Shown here: one piece after another, positions 43,679 to 57,100 of the stretch
How the letters are laid out: each line of letters opens with the position of its first letter
Position numbering within the stretch: position 1 is the stretch's first letter
NCBI RefSeq assembly: GCF_017562075.2
Contig: NC_054083.1
Coordinates: 33,220,755-33,284,754 of the forward strand
Reading direction: 5' to 3'
Origin: Anopheles merus
Taxonomy: Eukaryota; Arthropoda; Insecta; Diptera; Culicidae
DNA length: 64,000 bases
Notes under the pieces: model-generated
Told to the model about the DNA's origin: nothing
Database searches by the model: none
The model's input: only the letters and a program-made list of their open reading frames with translations
Position numbers and translations under genes: made by a program

Positions 43679-46600
43679 TGTTGCTGCTGAAGAGTTTTAA
43701 TGCTTTAATCGTGTATGTTTTTTTTCCTTTACAAACTGATAACAAGCCGGTTGTCTTAGAAGCTGCGTACGTAATCAAACACAAACAAGCACGCACAAAC
43801 ACGAATTACTCCAAGTCTAAGCTGCTCATGCCTTTGCGCAGTTTTGTGTCAGGTAAGTAGTGAGCTAAACTTGCTGAAATGTATCACACTTTGCAGAATA
43901 GAATGGAGCTTTGCAAGCGACCGAAACTGTATATCATTATTACATGACGTAGCCGACGCACAGAGGTTACAAAATCACGCACAAAACAACAACACCCCAC
44001 CACGATCGAGGTACTCTACTGTGTGGCACGGAGTGAAAGTTACCCAACAACCGACCGAGCGCGATGACGTGCAAACGGCGAATGGTGAACACTACCCAAC
44101 AGCACACTCACTGCTGCATGGCTTGGTCTGGCTCTAGGGGAACACGCCGAAAGACGCCACCCTGTTGTGTTCTCCCCACCATCACTGGCACTGGTGGGAC
44201 AGTTTTTACGTCTTGCTCCATTGCTGTTGGGGGGTTAACAACGGTACGGACAGAGGGCTTGCCGGTGCGATGCATGTGAGGAATTTCCAGTCGCCTCACT
44301 GGACACAGCCTCCTTTGCATGAGTACAGTGGTGGACAAATTTTTCCATCAAGGTGTGGGATTTAAAAATAATAATTTTAAACTGCACGATGAAATTAAGG
44401 TTTTTTTTCATGCAATTTTGAAATAATTAACAAAACATTTATTTCATTAACATCATTATAGATGGTAATTTTGGCTGAATGTAACGTCTAATCAAGCTCT
44501 AGAAATAATAATTTGATTCCGACTGTGCATAGTTACCCTGGCAACGCACTGTTGAACCATTAGGCACGTGGGCGCTCAACCATGCATTATCACATTTTAA
44601 GGACTACAAACTGATAACGAGAAGCGAGAGCAGCGAGAGCGTGACAAGTAAAAGTTTACTCCATTTGATGGAATGAAAGAGCATTCCAGTGGGCGAAGAA
44701 GGCAGACGGGCTAAAACGGAAAGAAGATATCGGAAATCAAGATGCCACCGTTGGTGGGTGAGCAGCAGGTGGTGGGGTATGCGAATGTGGGAGCAATATG
44801 AGGCAGGATATCTGCGTCCTGAAATCGAACAAACAACAGCATCTGTATGGTAGATATGGCTGCGAAAAACTGGAGCAAGGACCGATAGTTTAGACACCGA
44901 CGAGCAACAGTGACGGAGAGAGTGATGAGCAAGGAGTGAGGGAAGAGCATGAAAGACGGATGTGGAAAACTGTCTTAAAGGACGGCTCAAGGATACAGGA
45001 GGGAGCATCATCACGAGCAGGACCGGATTTGTGGCGGACAGCGTCGGGATGCTGTGGAATGTTTAAAGGAAGATGAGATGTTGTGGTCTTGCTTGTGATG
45101 GACGGTAATCGTTGTTCGAAGGATGTTCCGTTTGCTCATCCCACTGATCTGGTTTCGGGTGCTAGGGATGCTTGCAAATGATGATGAGCCAGTGTCTATG
45201 TCGCATCGGCCATTAGAAGGGTTCAATTACGGAATTGGTTAAATATTTATGAATGTAAAATGGCTCATAATGAACGTTAGGAAATCATTGACCGTTAATG
45301 TTAATTATATTTCTTTATTTTTGCTTCCGTTTTGTTTTTCCGCACAGAATCTCTGCCGAAGTTTTTTGTTTTGTGAGAGCCATATGTGGAGTAAAAACGT
45401 AAAAACACAATTATCAAATTATGGGTTGCGGTTCTTGATCGATTACGATTGGTTTCTGTGTGTTTCTATGGTGGTATCTTTATCGATATGGTTATTGATA
45501 ATGGTAATGGCATTGCGGCTACGGTGGTTGATTTTTGCGTCCACTGGAAGTGTTTCGATCACTCGGCCACCCGCCGTCTTTCAGTAAATGAAATGTCAAC
45601 TCCATTCGATTTTATTCATATTGCCTGTCGCCACCATACACATCAAAATTATTGGTATTTCGAAGAGTACAAATTTGATGTTGATGTTTCCCCCCTTTTC
45701 TGTTATTTTGTGTTCATGCTCAGTTCAGACTATTTAATATACTTTGTATAGAATAGTCGAAAAAAAGTCACTTAAAAGAGTTTGAGAGCTACATTTGCAT
45801 AAAAAAATTACACAGGCCTCGCTCCAGATGTGCACAGACTGGTACAAAATTCGGACATTCGACATTGCCTTACAAAACCAAAAACATCCGAAAACGAAAT
45901 TCCCTTTCTTCAACAAAAACCAACCAACCGGATGTTGCATGGGAACGCATGTGATGCCGGTTGAAATTTGTAAAACAAAAGACGCGCATGATACTAACTG
46001 TACTCTGTACTCTTGCGTCAATGGGTCGGTGCAATTCCCGCCTCACTGGTGACGGCTAGCAATCCGTTATTTTGCAGTGCGACTTGTGTGCAACGAACTG
46101 TAAAGTAATTTAAATATGTTGTCCCCTTGCAGTATTTTTTAAAGGTTTTTTGTCTCTAGAATGCTTGAATTCACTGGTACTTTTGTTCATGAATGTATAA
46201 TACATCCCATAGAACATGCTGAACTTAAAAATGATGCTCGCTTATCGATGTTTCTCGCTCAGTATAAGAGTAATTAGACTTTCAGAATAAATGAGATTCT
46301 CTTTCTAATCTGCTTGAGAATAATATTGATACTTTACCATATCATATTCCTTACATCTAATATTTGAAGCGTATCTTTTTATTGTATTATAGCCTGAAAA
46401 TATATCTTCTTGGTTTACAAATACTAGAACTCCTTTCGCGGTTGCGCATACATAATTCAGTTTATGAATATTTCAAAAATTCCTTCCCATGCCCTTCAAT
46501 TGATTAGAAGATCAAGTAAAATGTAATGCTGAAAATACCCAATTTTCTTATGAATTTTGTGTGTATTATAAAGAAACAGCATGAAAGGTTCTTTAGATTA

Positions 46601-48100
46601 TTTATTGACGTAGTTTAAGATTTCTCATCAATATTTTTGGATCATTGGTGGAAGAAATCAACTAGAAGGAGGAAAGACATAATTAACTTACCGATTAACA
46701 ATGAATTTCTTTTACCTTTTCCCGTTATGAATGTTGTCTTTTAAATAGTATTATCATAACATTTTGATTTGCTCATTATACCGATAACTCATAAAAAGGG
46801 ATATTCGTTTTCCTTCTTCATTACTTTTGTGTTTGAACACCAATTTATTAAAAAAAACTTATAACACCAAGTAAATGTTCTTTTTGCTTGAGTAATTGTA
46901 TTTTCTTGATACGGTGAGATTACATTGGATAAATTACAACAATTTTAACCGTCACAACCATGTCTTCTTTCATCCCAAAAGTCCTCCGTATCACATAAAA
47001 AGCCGTCCCACTTTCGGAACGTGTCCTGCACACGCTTCGAACTGTTACGACTGTTTGGTAAGGATTAGGCGAATAAATAAAACTTTTCGTAACGTTGCAA
47101 TATGCCTGCCTGTGTGTCTCGTTAGTACACTGTGCGCTCTTCTTCCTGAGCGTCTTTCCCTTGCTGAATTGAAATCTCGTTTCCTTCCTTCCCTAATATA
47201 TCCTAAGTCATCTGTTTCGCATGCCTTTTTGTGTAGCTACACTGCCTTACTATACGTCTACTGTCCTTGCGAATTCGGCAAGGATTAGTTTGCTGTTGGA
47301 TCCAACAGCCTTACAACTAACCCATTTTCCATACCTGATGCTTCCCTAATATCCTGGATTAATCCTAACGTAAATCTGGCTCATAAATTAGCTTCAATTC
47401 CCTAGCGATAGTGAGTACTCCTATTCGTGTTAAATACAATAGCGTTCGCGAACTCGCTATACCAAAAAAAGGGGAACTCGTAATACTTTTGCGTTTACTG
47501 AAACGGCTTCCTACCACTCCCGCTTACGCCGTATGGAGATGCTGCTGGGACGCGTTACACCATACGCTCCTTAGCACTGCACAAATTAACAAACACATAG
47601 TTCTTCGATTTTGCTGCCACCGTAGCTGCAGCTTTCAAGGATAATACTTTTCGATGCATCGATTTTGGCCACTCCGGTTGCTTTCTTATGGCGTTGTGCT
47701 TTTGCGTGAAATTTCGATATCCTGGTATTAGGAACTGTTGCACGCATTTCTGTTTTGCCGCTCCTGGTCGCGTATGTCGGCATGCGGTGTTATTTGTGCG
47801 CCTTTTCACCGGGCAGCACCTCCGTTCTCTAACCGATGACCCAGCGCGTAAAACTTAATTATGTCAAGTGTGTGCTACCTCTCTCTGAAAATCATCCGAT
47901 ACGGTTGACTAGAATTGTACCACAACGCACTGACGCTTTTAAAACAAAACACAAATTAAACCGAAACAGAAAAAAAATCCTTCACATTTTTAGAACGGAA
48001 CCGTTGGTGCACGCTGCTCACAAACGGAGCGTATGCACTTTTCCGTGCACTTTCCGCAACCCGTGCTACCGATGGGACGGTAGCTGTTTGGAAGCGGTTT
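43679..48100. other. Large gene-free spacer, 4.4 kb
   Basis: AT-rich sequence between the 5' end of glutaminyl cyclase and the 3' end of the SLC22 transporter. I find no exon with family similarity, tRNA or strong repeat. The frame on the minus strand near 44604-45014 has no recognisable similarity and atypical codon use. The part near 48100 should be the transporter's 3' UTR. Confidence 0.5.
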
Positions 48101-51100
48101 CTACACGCCGCCCGAAATCTGTTCCTCCTTGCATTGGGCCAGTGAGCGGACCGATACGCGCGAACGTATCGAACGGTTGAGCATGCTCGAACACAGCTCA
48201 CCACGGGTCGATGCCCGCAGGGACGCTCCGATCGAGGTCTTGGACGTGGCGCGGGTAAATCGCTCCACGGGCAGATCGTCGCAAGTATCGTCGTCATCCA
48301 CTTTCCTGCAAAGGGGAAAACAGACTAACATTAGCACTTCGCATCTTGCGAGCAGCGCCGGGCAGGCAGTACTTACTTCGTGAGACAGGGGAAGTCCCAG
48401 ATCTTTTGCCCTCGTCCGAATTCTTCACCATCGGCAAGAGTTTGCGGCAGGTCGTGTCCAAGTGTTTCGGGCAGCAGCAGGGACAGCAGTCCCCCGAAGA
48501 TACCCAAAATGCCCAGCACTATCAGCGGCAGGGAGGGCGAGATGTTGGCCAGATAGACGACGAACGGTGCCACAATGCTCGCGACGTAGCCCATGATGTG
48601 GATGAAGGCGACGCCCTGCGCCCGGACGACGGTCGGCAGCAGCTCGGCCGCGTACTGTAGCCCAATGTTGTATGAAATGTTCACACTGAAGCGTCCCAAA
48701 ATCGCCAACGTTGCTGAGTAGGCACCTAAGGAGGGTAGGAGAATAAGAGAGCATGGGGTTTAAGGAATGGATCAGGGGGAACAAGCAGCTTCGTGCTGCA
48801 AGAACGGCAGAACACTTACCCATCGGTACCATGGTGGCGAACAGACTGAACAACCCGCTGGCGACCATCGTGCCGCAGGCCAACCATCGCCGTCCCCAAC
48901 GATCCAGCGTCAGAGTGAGGAAGGTATCGGCCGGCAGCTCGGTGGCGGCAGCGACCGTGAACGTGAAGAAGAGATCGAGTCCGAGCGAGCCGACGTTACG
49001 CACGTGACCATCGAACACGAGCGAGATGGCCATCCAGATAACGATCAGCAGGATGGTGATGTTGCGCAGCCGTGGCGTCTTGAACAGATCCAGTACGGAG
49101 TAGTTGCTGTTAGCCGCCTCTTCCTCCTGAAGCCGCACGCAGCTGTCACTGAACTCCTGATACACCTTGGCATCGATCGTCTTCTTGTTGATCGTTTCAA
49201 ACTTCTTCAGGATTCCGATGGCTTTGTCAATCTTACCCTGCGAAACGAGCCATCTAGAAGGGGCGCAAAAGAGGGTGTTACATTAAAACCGAGCTCAGGG
49301 GAAAGGGAATAACGGTGTGCTTACCTTGCCGATTCCGGTACCACCAGTGGGGTAAGGATGGCCAAAGCAAGCGGTGCCGATGTGACAATGGCGAACGTTT
49401 TCCAGTCTGCCAGATAGTACGCAATCCAGGGCAGTGCGCAGGAAGCGGTGGTGAAGAACAGTGCGATCGACATGTTGGCGACAAAGGTGCGCCATTTCGG
49501 GCCAACGTATTCCAGAACTGTAGCGGGAGATAAATGGTATTGGAAAGGATGTTATTTTAATTGCTGCTTACAAAAGTTTGCCAACTCATTTGCTAGATAC
49601 GGAAATTCCCGGAAAGCCAACATGAAATGCCCATTAGACTGTGACCTATAGCTGGCAAATAAAAGCTAGTGAACATTTCCTACTGATATTTGCTCTGGCT
49701 GACAAATTTAATCATCGACAATTATGACAAACTGAGCACATGAAATATTCATAGGACGGCTTCGCACAGTTGATCGTTTAAAAAGCAGTGTATGATTGAT
49801 GCAGGGCAACAGGTGTAACCTGTTTAACTCTGTGGTCCCACATCTGGACAAATGAATATCCATCATCCATCCGCCCGAGGGAGGAACGCTGCATTACTAT
49901 CAGCGAAGGCGTTACTAATCTCGCAACTCTCTTTGCCGCCAGCAACAGTCGTCGTTGTTTAGCATTTTTAGTGTCAAACACCTCCTCCTCAGCGTTTGCC
50001 GCTGCTGTTGCTGCTAGAGGACAGTCTTGGCTCTACGGTCACGCCAAGCCGCCCTCCCGTTCCCCCGTAGTTGGCGTGGGCAGTGGTGATTGTGTTAAGG
50101 AAATGCGGGTGCTATTTTGCACACTTGCACCGCACGCACTGCTCCATCAATTAACATGTTTATTTATTCTGTCACATCATTCGTTCGAAGGTCGAACTTG
50201 TGATTTGTACGGATCGGCTTTTTTTTTGTTGCCTTATTTTTACACTGAAATGACCATTCAGTGTTAATAACTCGAACCGACGGACGAATGCATTACGATT
50301 CGGTGTAAACGGGACGGTGCGGGGGACTTACGAAGTGTTTACTTCGAATGGGTGGCTGAGGGTGGGTAGAGATGATGCCCAGACGGTATGCTAATTGGAG
50401 CAAGAACAACACCATTAGAATTAGTAACTAGCACAGTGGCGTTAGCGGGAGGGCGAGACAGTGGGGATTATGCATATACGGTCATCCGGAACTGCACACC
50501 TGTTGCTGATGGATAGTAGTGGATCATCACGATAATAACTAGTTCTGGCATTTCACGTACTCGGTGTATTGGAGCTAGACATTGTAATTCCCAACCCGGG
50601 AACGGGTTGGTGTTTAATAATCATGGAGCTGGTTTTATGTTAAATTGCCAATTCGAACGCACGTTTGTAACTGAGGCGGCAAATTATGGATGTCAGGTTG
50701 TGGCACTGTTGCCTGGCGGCAATATGTACAAATGACCTCAATCAACAACAGCGTGCTGGTTGTGCACAGTTTGACATCGAGAAATGAGACTGATGATTGG
50801 AACTCTGTTTGCAAAGATGCGGTCGGATATGGATCTTGGATCCATCGGCTTGGGGATCCTGTGCAGCAGGTAGTGTACGCAACGAGTGCTATAAATTGAG
50901 CACTGGATCCTAATACCCATTAGCGTGGCAGGCAGTGAGAGGCATGACAAGGACATTTGTTCGCTCCCTGCTGTGTAGACGATCTCGATCAATAATGACA
51001 CCATTAACGGGGTACACGCAAAATGGCACTAGAATGGAACACAAATTTACGACAAATTCTGTCGAGCCTTCGTTCTGATTTTATCGTCTCCGTGAATCCC

Positions 51101-54100
51101 GTCCGAAGGTGTGTCACGCCGTAACGGAGGAGACCGCAGCACATTAAATTATGCGGAACATTCTGTTTGAATTTCTTTTTCGTTTTTTCGTTTTTGCAAC
51201 CGGCCCAGCACCCTTCCATCCATTTATCATAAATTAGAATGGTCCTTCGCGTTGAACGTTCGCCAAGCCGGTCGTTGCGGGATGTTCTTTGTCTTTCACT
51301 TCGGAGCTGTCGGAGTGTACGTTTGTTTGGTGGCCTTCGGGCGGGGAGCAAGAATTTAACTGTCAGCTGTAGCATACCGCAACCGTTTCATATAACAGGC
51401 CAGTTTTTCACCTCCCCTTGATAGTGAACCGAATAGCAGGATCATTCAAGAATTGGAGTACACCGGGGCCAGATGAAGTGTGTGTAAGGCATAATAGTGA
51501 AAGGAAAATGGATGGAGGAGAAAAATACGAAACATTTAAATGACCATTAAGTGGCCGAAAATCACCTCACCAGGTATATGAGGGCGCCTCAATCGAAGAA
51601 GCTAGGATTGGAAGTACTTTATGAGCATCCACGTCTCCTATGTGTTAAGCTCACTCACAGTTTTGCACTTGGCTCACGCTGGAGGCTACTGGTTGGAGCT
51701 GTCCACACACACAAACACATGGCCATCAAGCGTGGACGGCCTTGAACGGATCCGAAGCGGAGGCACTGGTGGTGGTTTGAGTGTTTTAAAAAATTCGCGG
51801 TCACCGCAACATTCACATTCGAAAATGGAGCGGAAATCATAAAACCGGAACGAAAATCAGCTTCTTGTGTGCAGGAGCTCTAGCACAATGGTGCTGGAAA
51901 AACTTCGCTGATCGAAACCAATGATCGTTGTATGAGGTGAGCGAACTATACATTTTGAACAAGTTTGAATTGATCAATGAGAGAGATCTGTGGGCCCTTT
52001 ACATCACGGGAAGCCTTTCCGTGCCCCAAGGGGCCCCATAAAGCAAGCCGACCAGTGGAGCCTTAATGAATGAAGTCACCATGTTTGGTGGTTTCTGACC
52101 TTCACTTTGATCCCCGCGTCAGAAGGAAATCGCTTTTCGGAGCCCGAAAAGCCTGAGCGCAAACTTGCTAGCCGATGGCCTTGCCAGATGGTAAGTTGCA
52201 CGGCGTTGACATTCCTTAACTGGGCCATATGTAACCGTTGCCTGAACGTACTTGAACTTGGTGCACGGTGCTAGGTTAGTGACCGCAGCCCGTGTTGACG
52301 TGTGCGTCCGGAGAGACATGGCGGAGCCAAAACACTTGGAAGAGGTCGAAGTTGCTGGTCGCATAAGCACCGGAAATCGACCAACCCGCAAGGTCTAGAT
52401 CTCGTCTACAGCACTGTATGGAAGGTGGTAGAGAGACCTGAATCAAGTGGTGAGGTTAATAAAGACATCATAAAATGATCCAGCGTGGCGATTATACAAT
52501 CGTGACTATTACGTTGCGAGCGTAACTTCCATTGATCGACAGTAACAGGCCCACAGATTCTGTCAAGAACTACTCGCAGCTCGTATGGGAGGCTTCATAA
52601 AAAAAGCTTCATGAGAATGCATTTTGTTGGACCCATTCTAGACATTGTAATTATCGTCACCTTATCTCTCGCCGTACGATGAAGTCATACGCATTTAAAC
52701 ACGACGCCATGGAACCTTTCGCAAATAAAAGTGTTTTGCACATTGCATTTACTTTGTGTTCCCACTGGGACGTATTGCGAACAGAGCGAACGGAAGGGCC
52801 TGTCGTGCAGTTATAATCGTCGCATAAAATCTTTTTTTTTTATTCTCGTTCATTACCATCGTCAACGGTCTGGCGGTAGAGAACGTTGCCTGCGGTAAAA
52901 TATTAACTCAATTTGTCGGTTTAACGGTGGCCTTTGCTTGTTTGCCGTTATCATAAATCTGTCCGGTTTGTGTGAAAATCCCCAACCTGGGCTGGAGACA
53001 CGAAAAATAACCCTTCTAATTGTATGTAGAGTATGCATTAAATAACCCGTTTAAAAAATCGACAAAACGGTTGAGGGAATATTTATTACTTGCTGGTGGT
53101 CAAATAGCTGGGCGCACCTGCGCACGGAAGGCAGCAATAAGTTTCCCGTCCCGACTTCACAAATGGTCTATTAGGTTATCGTTACGTTTAAGCTAAACGG
53201 ATTGTCTGCCGGCGCTGAATTTATCACCCACGTTCATTAGCAATTCCACGCAATCGTAATGCCGGGCAGCAGCAGCAGCAGCAGCATTACAATCAAAACC
53301 ATGCACGATTTTGATCTCTTATCGGACGATTGCAGTAGTGTTAAATTACTAACCTGTGGTGTAAATTAATTGCTCAATAGCACGATCGGTACCGGCCGAC
53401 CGACAAGTGATCGAGATGGAATCGGGTTAAGTACACGCTGCCGAACGCATTCTTTGACACGATTAACTTATGTAGTTACGGTTGTCGCTTATCTGTGGTG
53501 GACTTGATCTAATCGAATGAGCGTGCTGTAGCACGTGCTAAGTGTGCTAATTGGTGCGAGTTGTTAAGGTTCCTTTGGGTATCTTAATGAAATCGCGACA
53601 TTTTGTCATTTTGTGCTCTCGTGCTACTTGTAGTAAGAGTTACATTCTTCATGAACTATGTGGGTAACCGATGCCACATTACCTAGTCTATATTTGTATG
53701 CATTCTAGCACCAAGCACCGGTAGAAGGCTTGTAGTACACGGCACCATAAATCCTTCCCATTCCAAGGCAATCACCTTCGCTCACCAACCGGCTGCCCGA
53801 GGAATCGAGCGGTGCGGATGAGCCTTTGGTGGGGTTTGCCGGCTGGGGAAGGCATTAAATACGTTTAATAAGGTCGCATCAAAGTGCAAACAGTGCATGC
53901 ATGTGCCGGCCACTGCCAGTCATTCTCACACGCAACCATGCGTTGGTTTGGTTAGAATGAAGGGTTAGAATTAGTTCGGACAGCAAAAACCCCACCTGTC
54001 TGTCTCTAGTTCTAGGCAAGGATTGTGTGTATTAGAATTGTATCTGGGGCATCACATGTGGCTTGTAAATTGATATTATAAGCATATAAAATGAAAAATG

Positions 54101-57100
54101 TGTGTTCTGATGTAAGTCCTTACCTAAAATGTACATCATGGTGAAGCAGTTGTCGAAGGCAAATCCGACCAGAAACCGGCACAAGCTGAACTGCCAGAAG
54201 TTGCCGACGAATGCGGTAGCGACACCGGCCGCAAAGCCGATGAGATTGCACCCGGCCAGGGCGGGAATGCGCCCGTAGCGATCCGCAATCCAGCCGAACA
54301 GCAGGCCACCGACGATCGCGCCCAGGAAGAAGATGGACTGAGCCAACGTCGGCAGATAGGCATGATCGCAGACCCATTCGAACTGTGCAACGAAAGAAAG
54401 ATCCCATTAATAACTTCACACTACTTCCTTTGTCCCTTGTCGCCTGCCTCCCGCTCGTTTACTTACATCCGTTGCAGCGGTTTGATACGGTACGTCCGTA
54501 AAGTTGTACTCCCAGCCGTGCCGGCAGGGTTGCGTCGGCCAGGACGGATCCGCTTTGCGTATGTTGTTGGCGAGCACCTCGGTGAAGTTAACGGCATACA
54601 TCGTACACTTGCTGTAGCTGATCGGTGGGCTTCCATCGCCGACCACACCAGCGTCCAGCTCTGCTCTGTACGACTCGTCCACGGGAATGGCTAATGCTCG
54701 TCTGGAGTTGAAAGGGAAAGAGGCAAAGGAAAGGCAGGTTGTTAACAAACAAGGATGGCTATCGTTGGATGGGGAATTACTCTGCTCACGTTTACGGCCA
54801 CCAGTCACACAATCTTGTTGTTGTTGTGGTGGCTGGTGGCAGTTTCTATGTGTACACGATAGTTAGGCATTGGGGAACAGCAACCTCCATTCGTGCGAAG
54901 ATGAAGATCATGTGCAAAATCACGTAAAAAACAGAACCGTTCGCTTCTTCTAGCACACTGATGAGCAGTCCAGCAGACACGGAACAAAGAAAAAGGCGAT
55001 CGTTTGCTATGCTTGTGCATCCTTGAGATGCTACGAAAGTCATTGCTCCTACCTAGGTACCCGGGCTGGCTCCCGGGATTTGGTTTCCCTTCACTCGCGA
55101 GCACAGTCAATGAACCGTTGAGGTGGTTCCAGGAGATAATTGGAATGAGCAGGAATGAGAGTTAGCTTTTGCACGTGTGTGTGTCGAAGCTAACATTTGT
55201 TGCTTTTGCAAATCGGTACAAGATTTATTATTAGAACACAACAGACGCTGCTGTCAAGAATCGATGAGAAGGCAAAAACACAAATGATAGTAATTTGATC
55301 CTTTCTGACTATCGTGGTTCTTGTTTGGTTGTTTTTTTTCACGTCAGACCCAATGTGCGGTTGCAAATTCCATTTCGTTGATCAATTTTCACGATCCATA
55401 GCGAGTCAATTCACCCTTAGCTTGATGTTGGCTTCAAAGTTCCGATCCGGCAATCCAAAGGCCTCTACCTCCCCTAAAACCATCGTAGAATCAATTTCTA
55501 ATCAATCGCCGTTTCGCCGGCAAAGGGGCCAAGTTCCGTTTTACCACGACTTCTTGCAGTGCGAATGCAAACAGTGGAATTGAACTGTAAGCCCAGTACC
55601 CGGAAGTTCAAACTGGCGGAACTGGCGCTGCAGGACCCAGGGCAACCGAGAAACCATTAGAGAGCGCCTCCTTCAGCTAACCGCCAAACCGCCCGGTTAG
55701 CTTATTGAGGTTATAAAGTAGCTGCGGGTTTGGGTTGGTTAGCAACAAGAGGGCGTTTATTAGCTTCGGATAATTAATGTCTCCGTGTCGCTCATTTGAC
55801 TGCAGTGCTAAAAAGGCTATTATTTATGAAAACCCTTACAGACTTGGTCGCGAAGCAAAAGCTGTAATAAAAAAAGGTGCCGCGGAATGTGCGAGAATAC
55901 TGTAAGCCGTTAAACAGGTTTAGCAACACAATGACTCTGTTTGTGTTTTTTTTTTTGGCAACTTTTGGCTAATCCTTCATTGCTGGAGTCAAGGGGAAGA
56001 CATTCGGAATGGGCAAAGGAAGTCAGGAAGTCCGTCATGACAAATGTATTTTGCTGAAAGTCAAGATTGACAGGGCAGCATAAATTAAAGGCATGGTCCT
56101 CACGCAATTAACCAGTTTTTACAGCGCGAGTCTCAGCACAGATATCTGGTTCTAGAAACGAAAAAAAACTTGATTGTCAAATTATCTAAATTCGTGACTA
56201 AAGATCGCCCATAGCAAACAAATGCGAGCCCTTGATTATTGAAAAAAGATATCAATATTTACTCCAATGCCCCTCTCGCTAGCTGTCAAGATCATGTTCA
56301 GAATCGTGATCGTGTTCAAGATATGTTCCTCTATACGGCGTCCCAAACGCCAAACACCCGTCTGTCGTAGTTTGACCAAACCATTCTTCAATCGCCCTTA
56401 ATCAAGAACTCATTGGCACATTGTAGACGGAAATTGAATTAAACAATAACTTCTGCTGAAGTCTACTAGCTCTGCTAGGGCGTCGGGAAGTAGCCCCAAA
56501 CCATGGACACCGCACTTCCGAAGACAAACGATTCGTTTCACGCCAAAGACAAACCGTTCTACCGGCCTGTTTGTGTGTGTGTGCGCGTGTTCTCTTGTTT
56601 TCTTGCCACGGCACCCGGACACGGAGACGCACGTCTAAGAGGAATGGATTTTTTAATCGAATTTCAAGGTTTATTAAACAACAGCATCGGCCGGTGATCG
56701 CTCCCCATGCCAGCGGAACAGCATTGAAAGGGAAGCCCTTTTTCACGGCTATGGTCAAACCATTAGGCAGGTGGTAGTTGGTTGCGGTCAGCGTTGTTTT
56801 GCTGTTGTTGTTGCTCTGTGGCTCTATTTCCGCATCTGTATTGCGTGCGTTTTTGTCCCGCGTGTTCGGACGCGTTGTGTTCCTTTGTAAGCGGAAGGAG
56901 AAGTGAGGTGAGTTGAGCGTTTAGACTTTTTTCGCCCCTATCTTAGCTAATTAAGGTGCACGCTTCTATTTAGGAGTGTGGTATCATAGAACAATTCTTT
57001 CGACACCTTGCGATATGTCAATGCAGATCATTTGAATCATTTATAATCCCCAGCGGCAAAGGTGGACCAGATCTACCAGATTATCCGCCTTGACGGGGTT

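Noticed and set aside
44604..45014. 136-codon minus-strand frame in the 4.4-kb spacer
   Set aside because: Leu/Ser-rich with no motif, no clear splice partners, and codon use unlike the real genes here. It may be chance.
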